A DNA stretch of 64,000 bases from Limivivens faecihominis. GTDB taxonomy: Bacteria > Bacillota > Clostridia > Lachnospirales > Lachnospiraceae. Of the stretch, positions 1 through 7,829 are shown piece after piece (the first letter of the stretch is position 1; every line of letters begins with the position of its first letter). The translations under genes and the position numbers were made by a program. The notes beneath the pieces were generated by a model. It had not been told where the DNA came from, did not search any database, and saw nothing but the letters and a program-made list of their open reading frames with translations. The stretch covers positions 1-64,000 of the forward strand of contig NZ_JAJEPR010000001.1 in the NCBI RefSeq assembly GCF_020686945.1, written 5' to 3'.

Positions 1-103
1 AAGCGCATAACCGCGCAGACCTAAGTTACAGGCGTATCCGCCGATATTTAGTCTGACGCCTAAAGCGTCTGGAAGCACATGACTTTAGTCATGTGAGGGT
101 CAC
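1..103 (+). mobile_element. Right end of a probable IS200/IS605-type element, with the 3' part of an omega-RNA-like region
   Basis: A compact series of hairpins lies here: GGCG/CGCC at 32-43, GACGC/GCGTC at 55-69, and an 8-bp stem CACATGAC/GTCATGTG with loop TTTA at 76-95, followed four bases later by TCAC. A subterminal hairpin followed by a short cleavage tetranucleotide is the known layout of IS200/IS605 right ends, and in TnpB-bearing members the guide RNA scaffold overlaps this end. The transposase or tnpB would lie before base 1 and is not visible, so this is an inference from structure only. Confidence 0.5.
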
Positions 104-221
104 AATCTCGAAGATATAAAAAGAATTTTGAGATTTGTGTAATTTTCATTTAGGGAAATAATAAGCAGATTGTCTTGAACAGTCTCACGCCGGAACAGTT
201 TTGTAATATGGAGAGAAATTT

Positions 222-989
222 ATGACAAACCGTGAAATGATGGAAATTGCCATGAGGCAATCCGCAGAGGATATGGGATGCTGCGAGAATGACTTTAAGA
301 TAAATAAAAATGTGATTGTTACCTTAAAATTAGGAAAGAACGCCCGCAAATATCTGAAGGAGCCGATTACCTGTAATCTCGTTTCCTATGGAAATAATAT
401 CATGGTGGCTTCAATAAATGAAACCTTGGATATCGTATCCGAGTATGTAGAGAAATTTGAATTTTACCATTGTTTTGAAACACCAAATATGCACTGGCTG
501 AACGAACGACTGATTGAGAGAGGCCATAAAATATGCTTTATGGCAGAATATTATCTGCCGGATATAAACAGGATACCGATTCTTTCCTGTGCTTATAAAA
601 CGCGTATACTGAAACAGGAAGATTTTGGGGAATTGTATCGGCCAGAATGGAGCAATGCGCTTTGTGAAGACCGCAAGCAGCTGGATATCCTCGGGATCGG
701 CGCATACGATGGAAATACGCTGGTTGGATTGGCCGCCTGTTCCGCAGATTGCAAAGATATGTGGCAGATTGGTGTGGATGTACTGCCAGAATACAGACGG
801 CAGGGGATTGCTTCTGCACTGACAAGCGCACTCGCAAAAGAAATCATAAGCAGGAATAAGGTGCCATTTTACTGTACAGCATGGTCCAATGTCAGGTCAG
901 TCAGAAACGCCATTAAGAGTGGCTTTGTTCCTGCATGGGTAGAAATGACCGCAAAACCTGTAACGATTGTTGATGAAATGAATCGGTAA
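222..989 (+). CDS. GNAT family N-acetyltransferase
   Basis: A 255-residue protein. The C-terminal half (about 125-235) has the acetyl-CoA-binding signature of GNAT enzymes, IGVDVLPEYRRQGIASAL, where the RRQGIAS stretch is the pyrophosphate loop, followed by the usual beta strand, a Ser/Asn-rich turn (AWSNVRSVRNAIKSGF) and the GF-containing last motif. The N-terminal half (1-120) is less typical and probably shapes the acceptor site. The ATG at 222 has GGAGAG about 8 bases upstream. Acceptor substrate unknown; small-molecule or antibiotic acetylation are both possible for this architecture. The gene stands alone between a mobile-element end and a repeat copy (997-1033), consistent with an accessory gene. 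It converges on the rubrerythrin gene. Confidence 0.8.
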   Translation: MTNREMMEIAMRQSAEDMGCCENDFKINKNVIVTLKLGKNARKYLKEPITCNLVSYGNNIMVASINETLDIVSEYVEKFEFYHCFETPNMHWLNERLIERGHKICFMAEYYLPDINRIPILSCAYKTRILKQEDFGELYRPEWSNALCEDRKQLDILGIGAYDGNTLVGLAACSADCKDMWQIGVDVLPEYRRQGIASALTSALAKEIISRNKVPFYCTAWSNVRSVRNAIKSGFVPAWVEMTAKPVTIVDEMNR

Positions 990-996
990 GCCAAAG

Positions 997-1033
997 GGGA
1001 CGGAGAAAAAGCCAAAAACATCATCCCCAATGG
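997..1033. repeat. 37-bp dispersed imperfect palindrome, copy 1 of 3
   Basis: Begins GGGACGG and ends ATCCCCAATGG, with the core GCCAAAAACA. It resembles 39868-39904 (about 30 of 37 positions) and the reverse complement of 41848-41884. It lies directly after the GNAT stop codon. Confidence 0.6.
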
Positions 1034-1067
1034 AAAAAAAAGAGGGTAGGACTTTCGTCCCACCCTC
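1032..1067 (-). terminator. Rho-independent terminator of the rubrerythrin gene
   Basis: Reading the minus strand, an 11-bp stem (1042-1052 with 1057-1067, one G-U pair) closes a GAAA loop and is followed by a run of eight to nine U, just after the rubrerythrin stop. Confidence 0.85.
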
Positions 1068-1080
1068 CTGGAAGTGTCAA

Positions 1081-1626
1081 TTATTCTCCGAAATATCTCT
1101 TAAGCAGACCTGCGAATGCTTTGCCGTGTCTAGCCTCATCTCTTGCCATTTCATGCACGGTGTCGTGGATTGCATCCAGGTTAGCTGCTTTTGCACGTTT
1201 AGCCAGATCTACTTTGCCAGCGGTAGCACCGTTCTCGGCCTCTACACGCATCTGAAGGTTCTTCTTGGTGCTGTCGGTTACGACTTCGCCCAGGAGCTCT
1301 GCGAATTTAGCAGCGTGCTCAGCCTCTTCGTAAGCGGCTTTCTCGTAGTACAGGCCAACTTCCGGATAACCCTCTCTGTGAGCAACTCTTGCCATTGCCA
1401 GATACATACCAACCTCAGAGCACTCGCCCTGGAAGTTTGCACGAAGATCCTCGAGGATATCTTCGGAAACGCCTTTAGCAACGCCAACTACATGCTCTGC
1501 AGCCCAGCTCATGGTCTCTTCCTGTTTGATGAATTTTTCAGCCGGTGCTTTACATACCGGACAGACAGCCGGAGCAGCTTCTCCTTCATAAACATATCCA
1601 CATACACTACATACCCATTTAGCCAT
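1081..1626 (-). CDS. rbr: Reverse rubrerythrin (N-terminal rubredoxin, C-terminal diiron ferritin-like domain)
   Basis: A 181-residue non-haem iron protein expected to reduce hydrogen peroxide (and oxygen) in the cytoplasm of an anaerobe. Residues 1-35 hold a rubredoxin-like site with two CxxC pairs (CSVCG near 7, CPVCK near 22); residues about 45-180 are a four-helix ferritin-like domain with the glutamate/histidine ligands typical of the family (GECSEVGMYLAM, YEEAEHAAKF, ARDEARHGKAF). Rubredoxin-first order defines reverse rubrerythrins. GGAG lies about 9 bases before the ATG. Upstream are a good sigma-A promoter (1716-1744) and a 19-bp palindrome at the start site (1694-1712), beside a Fur-family gene, so peroxide- or metal-responsive repression is likely. 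Confidence 0.93.
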   Translation of the reverse strand: MAKWVCSVCGYVYEGEAAPAVCPVCKAPAEKFIKQEETMSWAAEHVVGVAKGVSEDILEDLRANFQGECSEVGMYLAMARVAHREGYPEVGLYYEKAAYEEAEHAAKFAELLGEVVTDSTKKNLQMRVEAENGATAGKVDLAKRAKAANLDAIHDTVHEMARDEARHGKAFAGLLKRYFGE

Positions 1627-1693
1627 AATCGTTATCTCCTTTTCTTTTATATGATATTTTTTAAAATTCTTTTGTGTGTTTCTTTGTAATCAA

Positions 1694-1712
1694 ATCAGTA
1701 ATGATTACTGAT
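1694..1712. promoter_or_regulatory. 19-bp palindromic operator (Fur/PerR-box-like) before rubrerythrin
   Basis: A perfect 9-1-9 inverted repeat, ATCAGTAATGATTACTGAT, whose centre AAT-N-ATT matches the core of Fur and PerR boxes. It lies 3 bp downstream of the -10 hexamer on the minus strand, spanning the expected start point, as a repressor site would. Confidence 0.7.
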
Positions 1713-1715
1713 ATT

Positions 1716-1744
1716 AAAATAGCACAATTTTTGTAGTTCGTCAA
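1716..1744 (-). promoter_or_regulatory. Sigma-A promoter of rubrerythrin
   Basis: On the minus strand TTGACG (1739-1744), a 17-bp spacer and TATTTT (1716-1721) form a near-consensus promoter directed at the rubrerythrin gene. Confidence 0.7.
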
Positions 1745-1778
1745 TAGTTTTTTGAAAAAAGTTGAAAAACTTTTTCAG

Positions 1779-2168
1779 TTAATTCTTATCAATACAGTCC
1801 CCGCAGATTCCGTAGAAATGCGTCACATAATTCTCGATCTTGCCTGTACAGCACTGCTGGGCCGTCTCCATGATGCCGTCGATACTCGGCATATCCAGGT
1901 CCATAACCCGATGGCATTTGGTACAGATAAAATGATGATGCCGGGTGGCGTTGCCGTCGAAACGGTCAGCTCCTCCGTCAGTGGTGATTTTCATGATCTC
2001 GCCCAGATCGGAGAGAAGTGCCAGGTTCCGGTAAACGGTTCCCAGGCTAATGTTCGGAAATTCCTGCCGGATATTCATATAGATGGTATCGGCGGTGGGA
2101 TGGTCCGTCCGGGTGGCGAGGAAAGCCTTGATACATTCTCTCTGTTTGCTTCTTTTCAGATTTGCCAT
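1779..2168 (-). CDS. Fur-family metalloregulator, PerR-like
   Basis: A 129-residue DNA-binding repressor. The N-terminal winged helix (1-80) carries the family pattern DHPTADTIYMNI and SLGTVYRNLALL; the C-terminal dimerisation half has the HHHF motif and two CxxC pairs (CTKC, CGDC) for the structural zinc. The start at 2168 was chosen because GGAG sits 8 bases upstream and the protein then begins at the conserved N-terminus; a longer frame to 2357 adds about 63 residues with no family match. Its neighbours, rubrerythrin and thioredoxin reductase, suggest a peroxide sensor (PerR) rather than an iron-uptake Fur, but this is context only. A 19-bp palindrome upstream (2212-2230) suggests autoregulation. 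Confidence 0.85.
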   Translation of the reverse strand: MANLKRSKQRECIKAFLATRTDHPTADTIYMNIRQEFPNISLGTVYRNLALLSDLGEIMKITTDGGADRFDGNATRHHHFICTKCHRVMDLDMPSIDGIMETAQQCCTGKIENYVTHFYGICGDCIDKN

Positions 2169-2211
2169 ATATTTTTTCTCCTTCCGCAAATGCACCTGCC
2201 CAACGCAGAAA

Positions 2212-2230
2212 CTTCTATATAATATAGAAG
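2212..2230. promoter_or_regulatory. 19-bp palindrome before the Fur/PerR-like gene
   Basis: A perfect 9-1-9 inverted repeat, CTTCTATATAATATAGAAG, about 45 bp upstream of the regulator start. Same geometry as 1694-1712 but a different, AT-rich half-site. A plausible autoregulatory operator. Confidence 0.55.
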
Positions 2231-2376
2231 AAAAACTTTTGCGCTCTGGCGGGAGGTCATATACAATAATGATAACAGTTACTAATACAAATAGATTAGC
2301 GCAAGAAAAGCTTTTTGTCAACGCTTTTTTGTTTGCAGCATAGAAAAAACATCCCATGTATTATTCAGTGAAAATC

Positions 2377-2385
2377 TGCTATACT
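2377..2385 (+). promoter_or_regulatory. Extended -10 promoter of trxB
   Basis: TGC followed by TATACT is an extended -10 element; no good -35 is present 17 bp upstream. It lies about 60 bp before the trxB start. Confidence 0.45.
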
Positions 2386-2406
2386 GACAGCAGAAAGGTA
2401 GACTTG

Positions 2407-2431
2407 TCCGGGACTTTTGCGCCCGGATTTT
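2407..2431 (+). other. Terminator-like hairpin in the trxB leader
   Basis: TCCGGG (2407-2412) pairs with CCCGGA (2422-2427) and is followed by TTTT immediately before the AAGGAGG ribosome site. It could attenuate or protect the transcript; no alternative pairing partner was found. Confidence 0.4.
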
Positions 2432-2445
2432 AAGGAGGATAAAAA

Positions 2446-3369
2446 ATGGGAAAATTATACGATTGCATCATCATCGGTTCCGGCCCGGCAGGACTTACGG
2501 CGGCGATCTATGCGGCCCGGGCCTGCCTGTCTGTTCTGGTGCTGGAAAAGGAGTTTGTAAGCGGTGGCCAGGTGGTAAATACCTACGAGGTGGACAACTA
2601 TCCGGGTTATCGGGGGATCAGCGGCTTTGACTTAGGGATGAAGTTTCGGGAGCATGCGGAAAAACTGGACGTGGAGTTTGTAATGGAAACCGTGGAACGG
2701 GTGGATCTGGAAAAGGAAGAGAAAATAATCTATACCGACCAGAGTGAATATCACGGCCGGACCGTAATTCTGGCTATGGGCGCTTCCCACAGAAAGCTGG
2801 AGGTCCGGGGAGAAGAGGATTTTTCTGGCATGGGCGTTTCCTACTGCGCGACCTGCGACGGGGCCTTTTTCAAGGGAAAAACTGTTGCCGTGGTGGGTGG
2901 TGGAGACGTGGCCATTGAGGATGCGATCTTTCTCTCCAGAGGCTGTGAGAAGGTTTATCTGATCCACAGAAGAAATCAGCTCCGGGGAGCGGAGAGTTTG
3001 CAGAGAGAACTTTTCGCGAGACCCAATATCGAAGTGATCTGGGACTCCGAGGTGACGCGGATCTTAGGCGAGGACCAGGTGGAAAGCGTCCATCTGAAAA
3101 ATACAGAGAACGGTGAAAAGAAAAATCTACCGGTGGAAGGCCTCTTTGTGGCGGTGGGCGTCGTTCCCTGCACAACTCTGATCAAAGGACAGGTGGCGCT
3201 GGATGATTTCGAATATGTTAAGGCGAGGGAGGATTGTGTAACAAATATTCCTGGCGTTTTCGCGGCGGGAGACCTTCGCACAAAGCCTATGAAACAGATC
3301 GTCACCGCCGTGGCAGACGGGGCAAATGCCGTAAATTCCGCCCGGAATTATCTTACGAAAAAAGAGTAA
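2446..3369 (+). CDS. trxB: Thioredoxin reductase (NADPH/FAD)
   Basis: A 307-residue flavoprotein that transfers electrons from NADPH to thioredoxin. The N-terminal FAD-binding fold starts with IIGSGPAGLTAAIYAARA (near 9-26); the redox-active CATC disulphide is near residues 133-136; the NAD(P)H-binding GGGDVAIEDA follows near 152; and the C-terminal FAD motif is GVFAAGDLRTKPMKQ. Length and order match low-molecular-weight bacterial TrxB. The ribosome site AAGGAGG is 9 bases upstream. It diverges from the Fur/rubrerythrin pair and completes an oxidative-stress cluster. Confidence 0.95.
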   Translation: MGKLYDCIIIGSGPAGLTAAIYAARACLSVLVLEKEFVSGGQVVNTYEVDNYPGYRGISGFDLGMKFREHAEKLDVEFVMETVERVDLEKEEKIIYTDQSEYHGRTVILAMGASHRKLEVRGEEDFSGMGVSYCATCDGAFFKGKTVAVVGGGDVAIEDAIFLSRGCEKVYLIHRRNQLRGAESLQRELFARPNIEVIWDSEVTRILGEDQVESVHLKNTENGEKKNLPVEGLFVAVGVVPCTTLIKGQVALDDFEYVKAREDCVTNIPGVFAAGDLRTKPMKQIVTAVADGANAVNSARNYLTKKE

Positions 3370-3394
3370 GAAATGAAAAATATGTGAATCTCTG

Positions 3395-3423
3395 TTGACA
3401 AATTAAGCTGAATTTGTTATGAT
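3395..3423 (+). promoter_or_regulatory. Strong sigma-A promoter for the NlpC/P60 hydrolase
   Basis: Consensus TTGACA (3395-3400), a 17-bp spacer and TATGAT (3418-3423), leaving a leader of about 95 bases. Confidence 0.85.
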
Positions 3424-3523
3424 AGCCCTATGTAAAATTAACAATTATGTAACAAATCGGTTAAAACACGGAAATCCTTTTGGAAAATTTCGTTGAAAAC
3501 CGATACGGAGGGTGATATCTATA

Positions 3524-5281
3524 ATGAAAAGAAGCGTGTTAATGAAACTTACGGCCTGCTGTATGACCGGTGCAATGGTTCTTGGAAGCACTGGGGTGGT
3601 GACTATGGCTTCCGGACTGGATTCCGCACTGGCAGGTATGGGCGCAGAGATCGCAGACAGTCAGCAGCAGAAGGAAGTTGTGAAGGTGGCTCCGAGCGGT
3701 TATGATACCGTGGCCATCGCACAGGTAGATGAGTATGTAAATATCCGTGACGCAGCCAGCACAGAGGGCAACGTTGTCGGAAAACTTTATAATAACTGCA
3801 AGGCAGAGATCCTTGGCAAGACCGATGACGGCTGGTACCTCATTCAGTCCGGAGAGGTGACCGGATATGTGAGCTCCGATTATTTTGTGACTGGATCTCA
3901 GGCTGAGGCCCTGGCTCAGGAAGTCGGCACGGACATGGCTACGGTAAAAGGCGGGACCGAGACTCTGATGGTTCGTTCCTCCGCAGACAGCAATTCCGAG
4001 GCGATTTCCATGGTAGGCGATTCCGAGAAGCTGAGAGTCCTCGAGGACGACGGCGACTGGGTAAAGGTTGCAGTGGATGATGATGTGGAAGGTTATGTTT
4101 CCAAAGAGTATGTAGACTGCGATACCGAGTTCGTGGAAGCAGAGTCCGTAGAGCAGGCAGAGGCGAGAAAAGCAGCAGTCCAGGCAGCTCTTGACAAAGC
4201 AACCCAGATGCAGGAAGCAGCTTACGCAGCTATGAACGCCGCTGACGGAAACGAGGCAGCTTACGCAGCAGATCAGGCCAACGCAGCACTGGCAGAAGCC
4301 AAGATGCTGGCCAGCGAGCAGGAATATGATTACGAGATTCAGGATCTGACAGATCAGATCGCATATGTAGCACAGGATACCTCCGTTGCATCTGTATGGG
4401 CACAGGAAGCTCAGGCAGAGGAGGAGCGTATCGCAGCTGAGAAGGCAGCCCAGGAGGCAGCCGAGGCTCAGGCGGCAGCAGAAGCTCAGGCAGCGGCTGA
4501 TGCGGCAGCTCAGACAGCAGCAGCTTCCCAGGCAAGTGCAGACAGCCAGGAGCAGGAAGCACAGCAGAAAGAGCAGGCAGCAGCCGATGCATGGCAGGCA
4601 GCTGTAGACGCACAGAATCAGGCAGACCAGAACTGGTCTGAGGAAGCCCAGGCAGAAGCCGATGCGGCAGCCCAGGCAGCCATCGAAGCAGCGGCAGCAG
4701 CAGAAGCAGCCCGCCAGCAGGCAGAGGCTGAAGCAGCGGCAGCGGAGGCAGCCCGTCAGCAGGCAGAGGCCGAGGCAGCAGCCAAGGCAGAGCAGGAAGC
4801 ACAGCAGAAAGCACAGCAGAATCAGCAGGATGGCAACTACGACGATGGTTCCTCCTACGATAACAGCTCCAGCAGCTCCTCAGACAGCAGTTCTTCCGAT
4901 AGCAGCTCAAGCTCCAGCTCTTCCAGCATTCGTCAGAGTGTTGTAAGCTACGCACTTCAGTTTGTAGGTAATCCGTATGTATACGGCGGCACCAGCCTGA
5001 CCAACGGAGCAGACTGTTCCGGTTTTGTACTTTCCGTAATGGCAAACTTCGGCATCAGCCTTCCGCGTACCGCAGCATCACAGTCTACCGTAGGTACTCC
5101 GGTAAGCCTGGATTCCATCCAGCCCGGCGACCTTCTGTTCTATCAGGGCAGCGGCGGAATCGGTCATGTAACCATGTACATCGGTAACGGACAGGTCGTA
5201 CATGCCAGCAATCCGAGCACAGGAATTACGGTATCCAGCATCGGCTACCGTACACCTTGCTGTGCAAGAAGTTTCTTCTAA
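3524..5281 (+). CDS. Secreted SH3 / NlpC-P60 peptidoglycan hydrolase with Ala/Gln-rich coiled coil
   Basis: A 585-residue exported enzyme likely to cleave stem peptides of peptidoglycan. Order: signal peptide (about 1-30); two bacterial SH3 domains (about 60-125 and 139-205), each ending in a GYVS motif; a long Ala/Gln/Glu-rich predicted coiled coil (about 210-430); a short Ser-rich run; and a C-terminal NlpC/P60 domain (about 468-585). Its catalytic residues are visible: Cys in DCSGFV (near 497), His in GHVTMYIG (near 547) and a polar residue after VVHASN. The ATG at 3524 is preferred to an upstream GTG at 3512 because GGAGGGTG lies upstream of it at workable spacing. The coiled coil probably spans or anchors in the wall. 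Monocistronic, with its own promoter and terminator. Confidence 0.9.
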   Translation: MKRSVLMKLTACCMTGAMVLGSTGVVTMASGLDSALAGMGAEIADSQQQKEVVKVAPSGYDTVAIAQVDEYVNIRDAASTEGNVVGKLYNNCKAEILGKTDDGWYLIQSGEVTGYVSSDYFVTGSQAEALAQEVGTDMATVKGGTETLMVRSSADSNSEAISMVGDSEKLRVLEDDGDWVKVAVDDDVEGYVSKEYVDCDTEFVEAESVEQAEARKAAVQAALDKATQMQEAAYAAMNAADGNEAAYAADQANAALAEAKMLASEQEYDYEIQDLTDQIAYVAQDTSVASVWAQEAQAEEERIAAEKAAQEAAEAQAAAEAQAAADAAAQTAAASQASADSQEQEAQQKEQAAADAWQAAVDAQNQADQNWSEEAQAEADAAAQAAIEAAAAAEAARQQAEAEAAAAEAARQQAEAEAAAKAEQEAQQKAQQNQQDGNYDDGSSYDNSSSSSSDSSSSDSSSSSSSSSIRQSVVSYALQFVGNPYVYGGTSLTNGADCSGFVLSVMANFGISLPRTAASQSTVGTPVSLDSIQPGDLLFYQGSGGIGHVTMYIGNGQVVHASNPSTGITVSSIGYRTPCCARSFF

Positions 5282-5301
5282 TATAGTATAAGCACCCCCT
5301 A

Positions 5302-5341
5302 GGAGTCCATTTCCCTATCACCCGGAAATGGGCTCCTTTTA
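5302..5341 (+). terminator. Rho-independent terminator after the NlpC/P60 gene
   Basis: A 13-bp stem (5302-5314 with 5324-5336, one wobble pair) followed by TTTTAT. Confidence 0.85.
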
Positions 5342-5362
5342 TACATAATGATGATACCAGGA

Positions 5363-6043
5363 TCAAAACTTCCCGAAAATCTCCCCTGTGGGCTTACAGG
5401 AAAAGGTCATGCTTTTTCCAGTTGCCGGATGTCGAAAGGTGAGCTCGAAGGCACAGAGGGCCAGAGAGGACCCTTTGGAAGCGGGATTGTATTTCCGGTC
5501 GCCGTAGAGGGGGAGGCCGACGTCTGCCATCTGGACGCGGATCTGGTGATGGCGGCCGGTGAAAAGATGAATCCGGACGAGGGAGAGCGGAAGGGCGGCG
5601 AGAGCCGGATCTTCCAGTGTTTTCAGGCATTCGTAGGAGAGCCGGGACTCCTTCGCGCCTTTGGTTCCTTTGGGAACCTTTTTGGAAGTGTTGGTGCGGC
5701 CATCCTTTAAGAGATAATCTGTGAGCGATTCCTCTTCTTTCGCGGTTCCTTCCACGACGGCGAGGTAGGTCTTTTTCATCTCGTTCTGAGCGATTTCTTT
5801 GCTCAGGGAAGCGGCGGCCTTCTGATTTTTGGCGAATACCATGATGCCTTGTACGGGCTGATCAAGCCGGTGAATCATACCGAGATAGGGAATGCCGCCG
5901 GGCTTTCCACCCGTTTCCGCCAGATGATTTTTAAGTAAACTTACCATGTCTTTACTGCCGATGCGGCTGGTCTCCACCGGAATCCCGGCGGGCTTTTCCA
6001 CCACAAGAATGTCTTTATCTTCATATAAAATATTCATATCCAA
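5363..6043 (-). CDS. RluA-family pseudouridine synthase
   Basis: A 226-residue enzyme that isomerises uridine to pseudouridine in RNA. The catalytic motif HRLDQPVQG, containing the essential Asp, is near residues 58-66, and a second family motif, GRHHQIRVQMADVGLPLYGD, is near 163-182. No S4 domain is present, so this is the short catalytic-only type related to RluA/TruC-like enzymes; the target RNA cannot be deduced. A GGAGGA site precedes the ATG. It stands alone between the NlpC gene (convergent) and the YesN-like regulator (divergent). Confidence 0.9.
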   Translation of the reverse strand: MDMNILYEDKDILVVEKPAGIPVETSRIGSKDMVSLLKNHLAETGGKPGGIPYLGMIHRLDQPVQGIMVFAKNQKAAASLSKEIAQNEMKKTYLAVVEGTAKEEESLTDYLLKDGRTNTSKKVPKGTKGAKESRLSYECLKTLEDPALAALPLSLVRIHLFTGRHHQIRVQMADVGLPLYGDRKYNPASKGSSLALCAFELTFRHPATGKSMTFSCKPTGEIFGKF

Positions 6044-6115
6044 TCCTCCTGAAAATCAATTGTCTCCATCGTATCATGCCAGCCCTAAAATGTAAATCTG
6101 CGGTCTGTCCGGCCA

Positions 6116-6144
6116 TTGTATTTTGAAGGATTATAAGGTAAAAT
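6116..6144 (+). promoter_or_regulatory. Promoter of the first two-component locus
   Basis: TTGTAT (6116-6121), a 17-bp spacer and TAAAAT (6139-6144), about 75 bp before the TTG start at 6222. Confidence 0.55.
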
Positions 6145-6221
6145 GTAATTATTCAGAACATTCAGAATAAATTTGCTATGGCACTGTTTTGGGGATTTAC
6201 GAAGACAAGGGAGGGTTATTT

Positions 6222-7829
6222 TTGTATAAAGTATTGCTGGTGGATGACGAGGCGCTGATCCGTGAGGCGATCAGCGAGAACACCCGCTGGAAGGAACTGG
6301 GGTACGAGCTTATGGGGACCTGCAAGAACGGCAGGGAAGCAATCGAACGGCTGGATCAGGAAGAAGCAGATCTGGTCCTGACAGATATCTGCATGCCCTA
6401 TGTGGACGGCATGGAACTGACCCGCTATCTCTATGAGAAGCACAAAGGGGTCAAGGTTATCATTATCAGCGGTTATGATGACTTTGAGTATGCCAAGACA
6501 GCGGTAAAATATCAGGTGATGGACTATATTTTAAAACCCATCACGGCGAAAGAGCTGGCCCAGACTCTGACGCGGGTAAAAGAAAAACTGGACGAGGAGC
6601 GTTTTCAGAGGTCGGATATGAAGAGAATCCGCGGCGCGTATATGAGCAATCTGCCGATTCTCCGCGGCCGTTTCCTGAACAGCCTTCTCATGGGAAACGT
6701 GGGAGCGCAGGAAATCCAGGAAAAATTAAAGGATTATAAGATCCGGCTGAATGGATAATATTTCATGACGGCCCTTGTGACCGGGGACGATTTGACGCCG
6801 TTTCTGAGACAGTCGGACGAGTATAAGAGCGATCTGGCCTGCTTTGCAATCTACAATATTTCCGCGGAGATCATGGATTTTTACCAGGCGGGCGTGAGCT
6901 TTCAGGATGTGGACGAGCGGACCGTGCTGATTTTTTCGGGAAACGAGGGGATCGAGGAGCTGGCGTTAAAAGTGACGGAGGAGATTCACGACAGCATTTT
7001 CCATTTTCTGAAGGTTCAGAGCACTATCGGACTCGGCGGCAGGGTCGGACGGCTTCAGGAGCTGCCGCGATCCTTCCAGGAGGCGAAACGGACGCTGGAA
7101 TACAAGTTTGTTCTGGGCGGAAATCAGGTGATCTATGCCAGGGAGCTTCCGGAAAATCAGGATCTGGTCAGCGGTGAGCTGCCGAAATATGTGAGCCGGA
7201 TCTGCCTGGCGATCCGAAGCGGAAAGGAAGAGGACGTACGGGAGGAAATCGGCGCTTTCACCAGTGCCCTCCGGCAATCCTGTCTGAACCGGAACAGGAG
7301 CATTTTTCATGTGCAGAATCTGATCCTCTCGGTCATGAACGAGCTGGATCTTGCGGCTCTGAACGATGAAAAGATTTTAAAAGAGGAGCGGGAACTTCTC
7401 AATACGGTCTACGCCCGGAATCATCTTTCCGAGGTGGAGGAGGTGCTGGTGGCTTTCAGCACCCGGCTGGCGGAGCATTTCCGGGACGAGAAGGACAGCT
7501 ACTGTAAGCGGCAGGCCCTTCGGGCGCTGGATTACATTGAGGAACATTATAAGGATTCCGACGTGACCTTAAATTCCGTCTGCTCCTATCTGGCCATGAG
7601 CACGAGCTATTTCAGCTCAATTTTCAAGAATTACACCGGGGAGACTTTTATCGAGGCACTGACGAGGAAGCGCGTGGAAAAGGCGAAATTCCTCCTGGAA
7701 AACACCTCCCGGAAAAACTACGAGATCGCCTGTGACGTGGGCTACAGCGATCCCCATTATTTTTCCAATATCTTTAAAAAAGCTACGGGTATGACGCCGA
7801 CAGAGTATGCCAGAAAGGTGCGGAAGTAA
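6222..7829 (+). pseudogene. YesN-type response regulator (receiver + AraC output) interrupted by an in-frame TAA
   Basis: One frame of 536 codons with a single TAA at 6756-6758. The first part (178 residues) is a receiver domain: the VDDE acidic pair near residue 7, phospho-acceptor Asp near 54 (LVLTDICMPYVDG), and a conserved Lys in YILKPI. After the stop, the same frame continues from ATG 6765 through the linker to a C-terminal AraC/XylS double helix-turn-helix (YIEEHYKDSDVTLNSV, ending GMTPTEYARKV). Homology covers both sides with no frame change, so one substitution in a sense codon explains the break. The TTG at 6222 is taken as start because GGGAGGG sits 6 bases before it. Possible outcomes are a null mutant, readthrough, or reinitiation at 6765 giving separate receiver and DNA-binding proteins. 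The kinase gene overlaps its stop by one base (TAATG). Confidence 0.8.

Noticed and set aside
1030..1689. 219-codon frame on the plus strand across the rubrerythrin gene
   Set aside because: It starts inside the terminator and runs antisense to a clear family member with correct codon use and ribosome site.
2169..2357. 63-residue N-terminal extension of the Fur/PerR-like protein
   Set aside because: It would cross the 19-bp palindrome and predicted control region; the shorter start matches family length and has GGAG.
6756..6758. In-frame TAA recoded as a non-standard amino acid
   Set aside because: Known insertion systems use TGA or TAG; TAA has no such precedent, and no recoding hairpin was seen just downstream.
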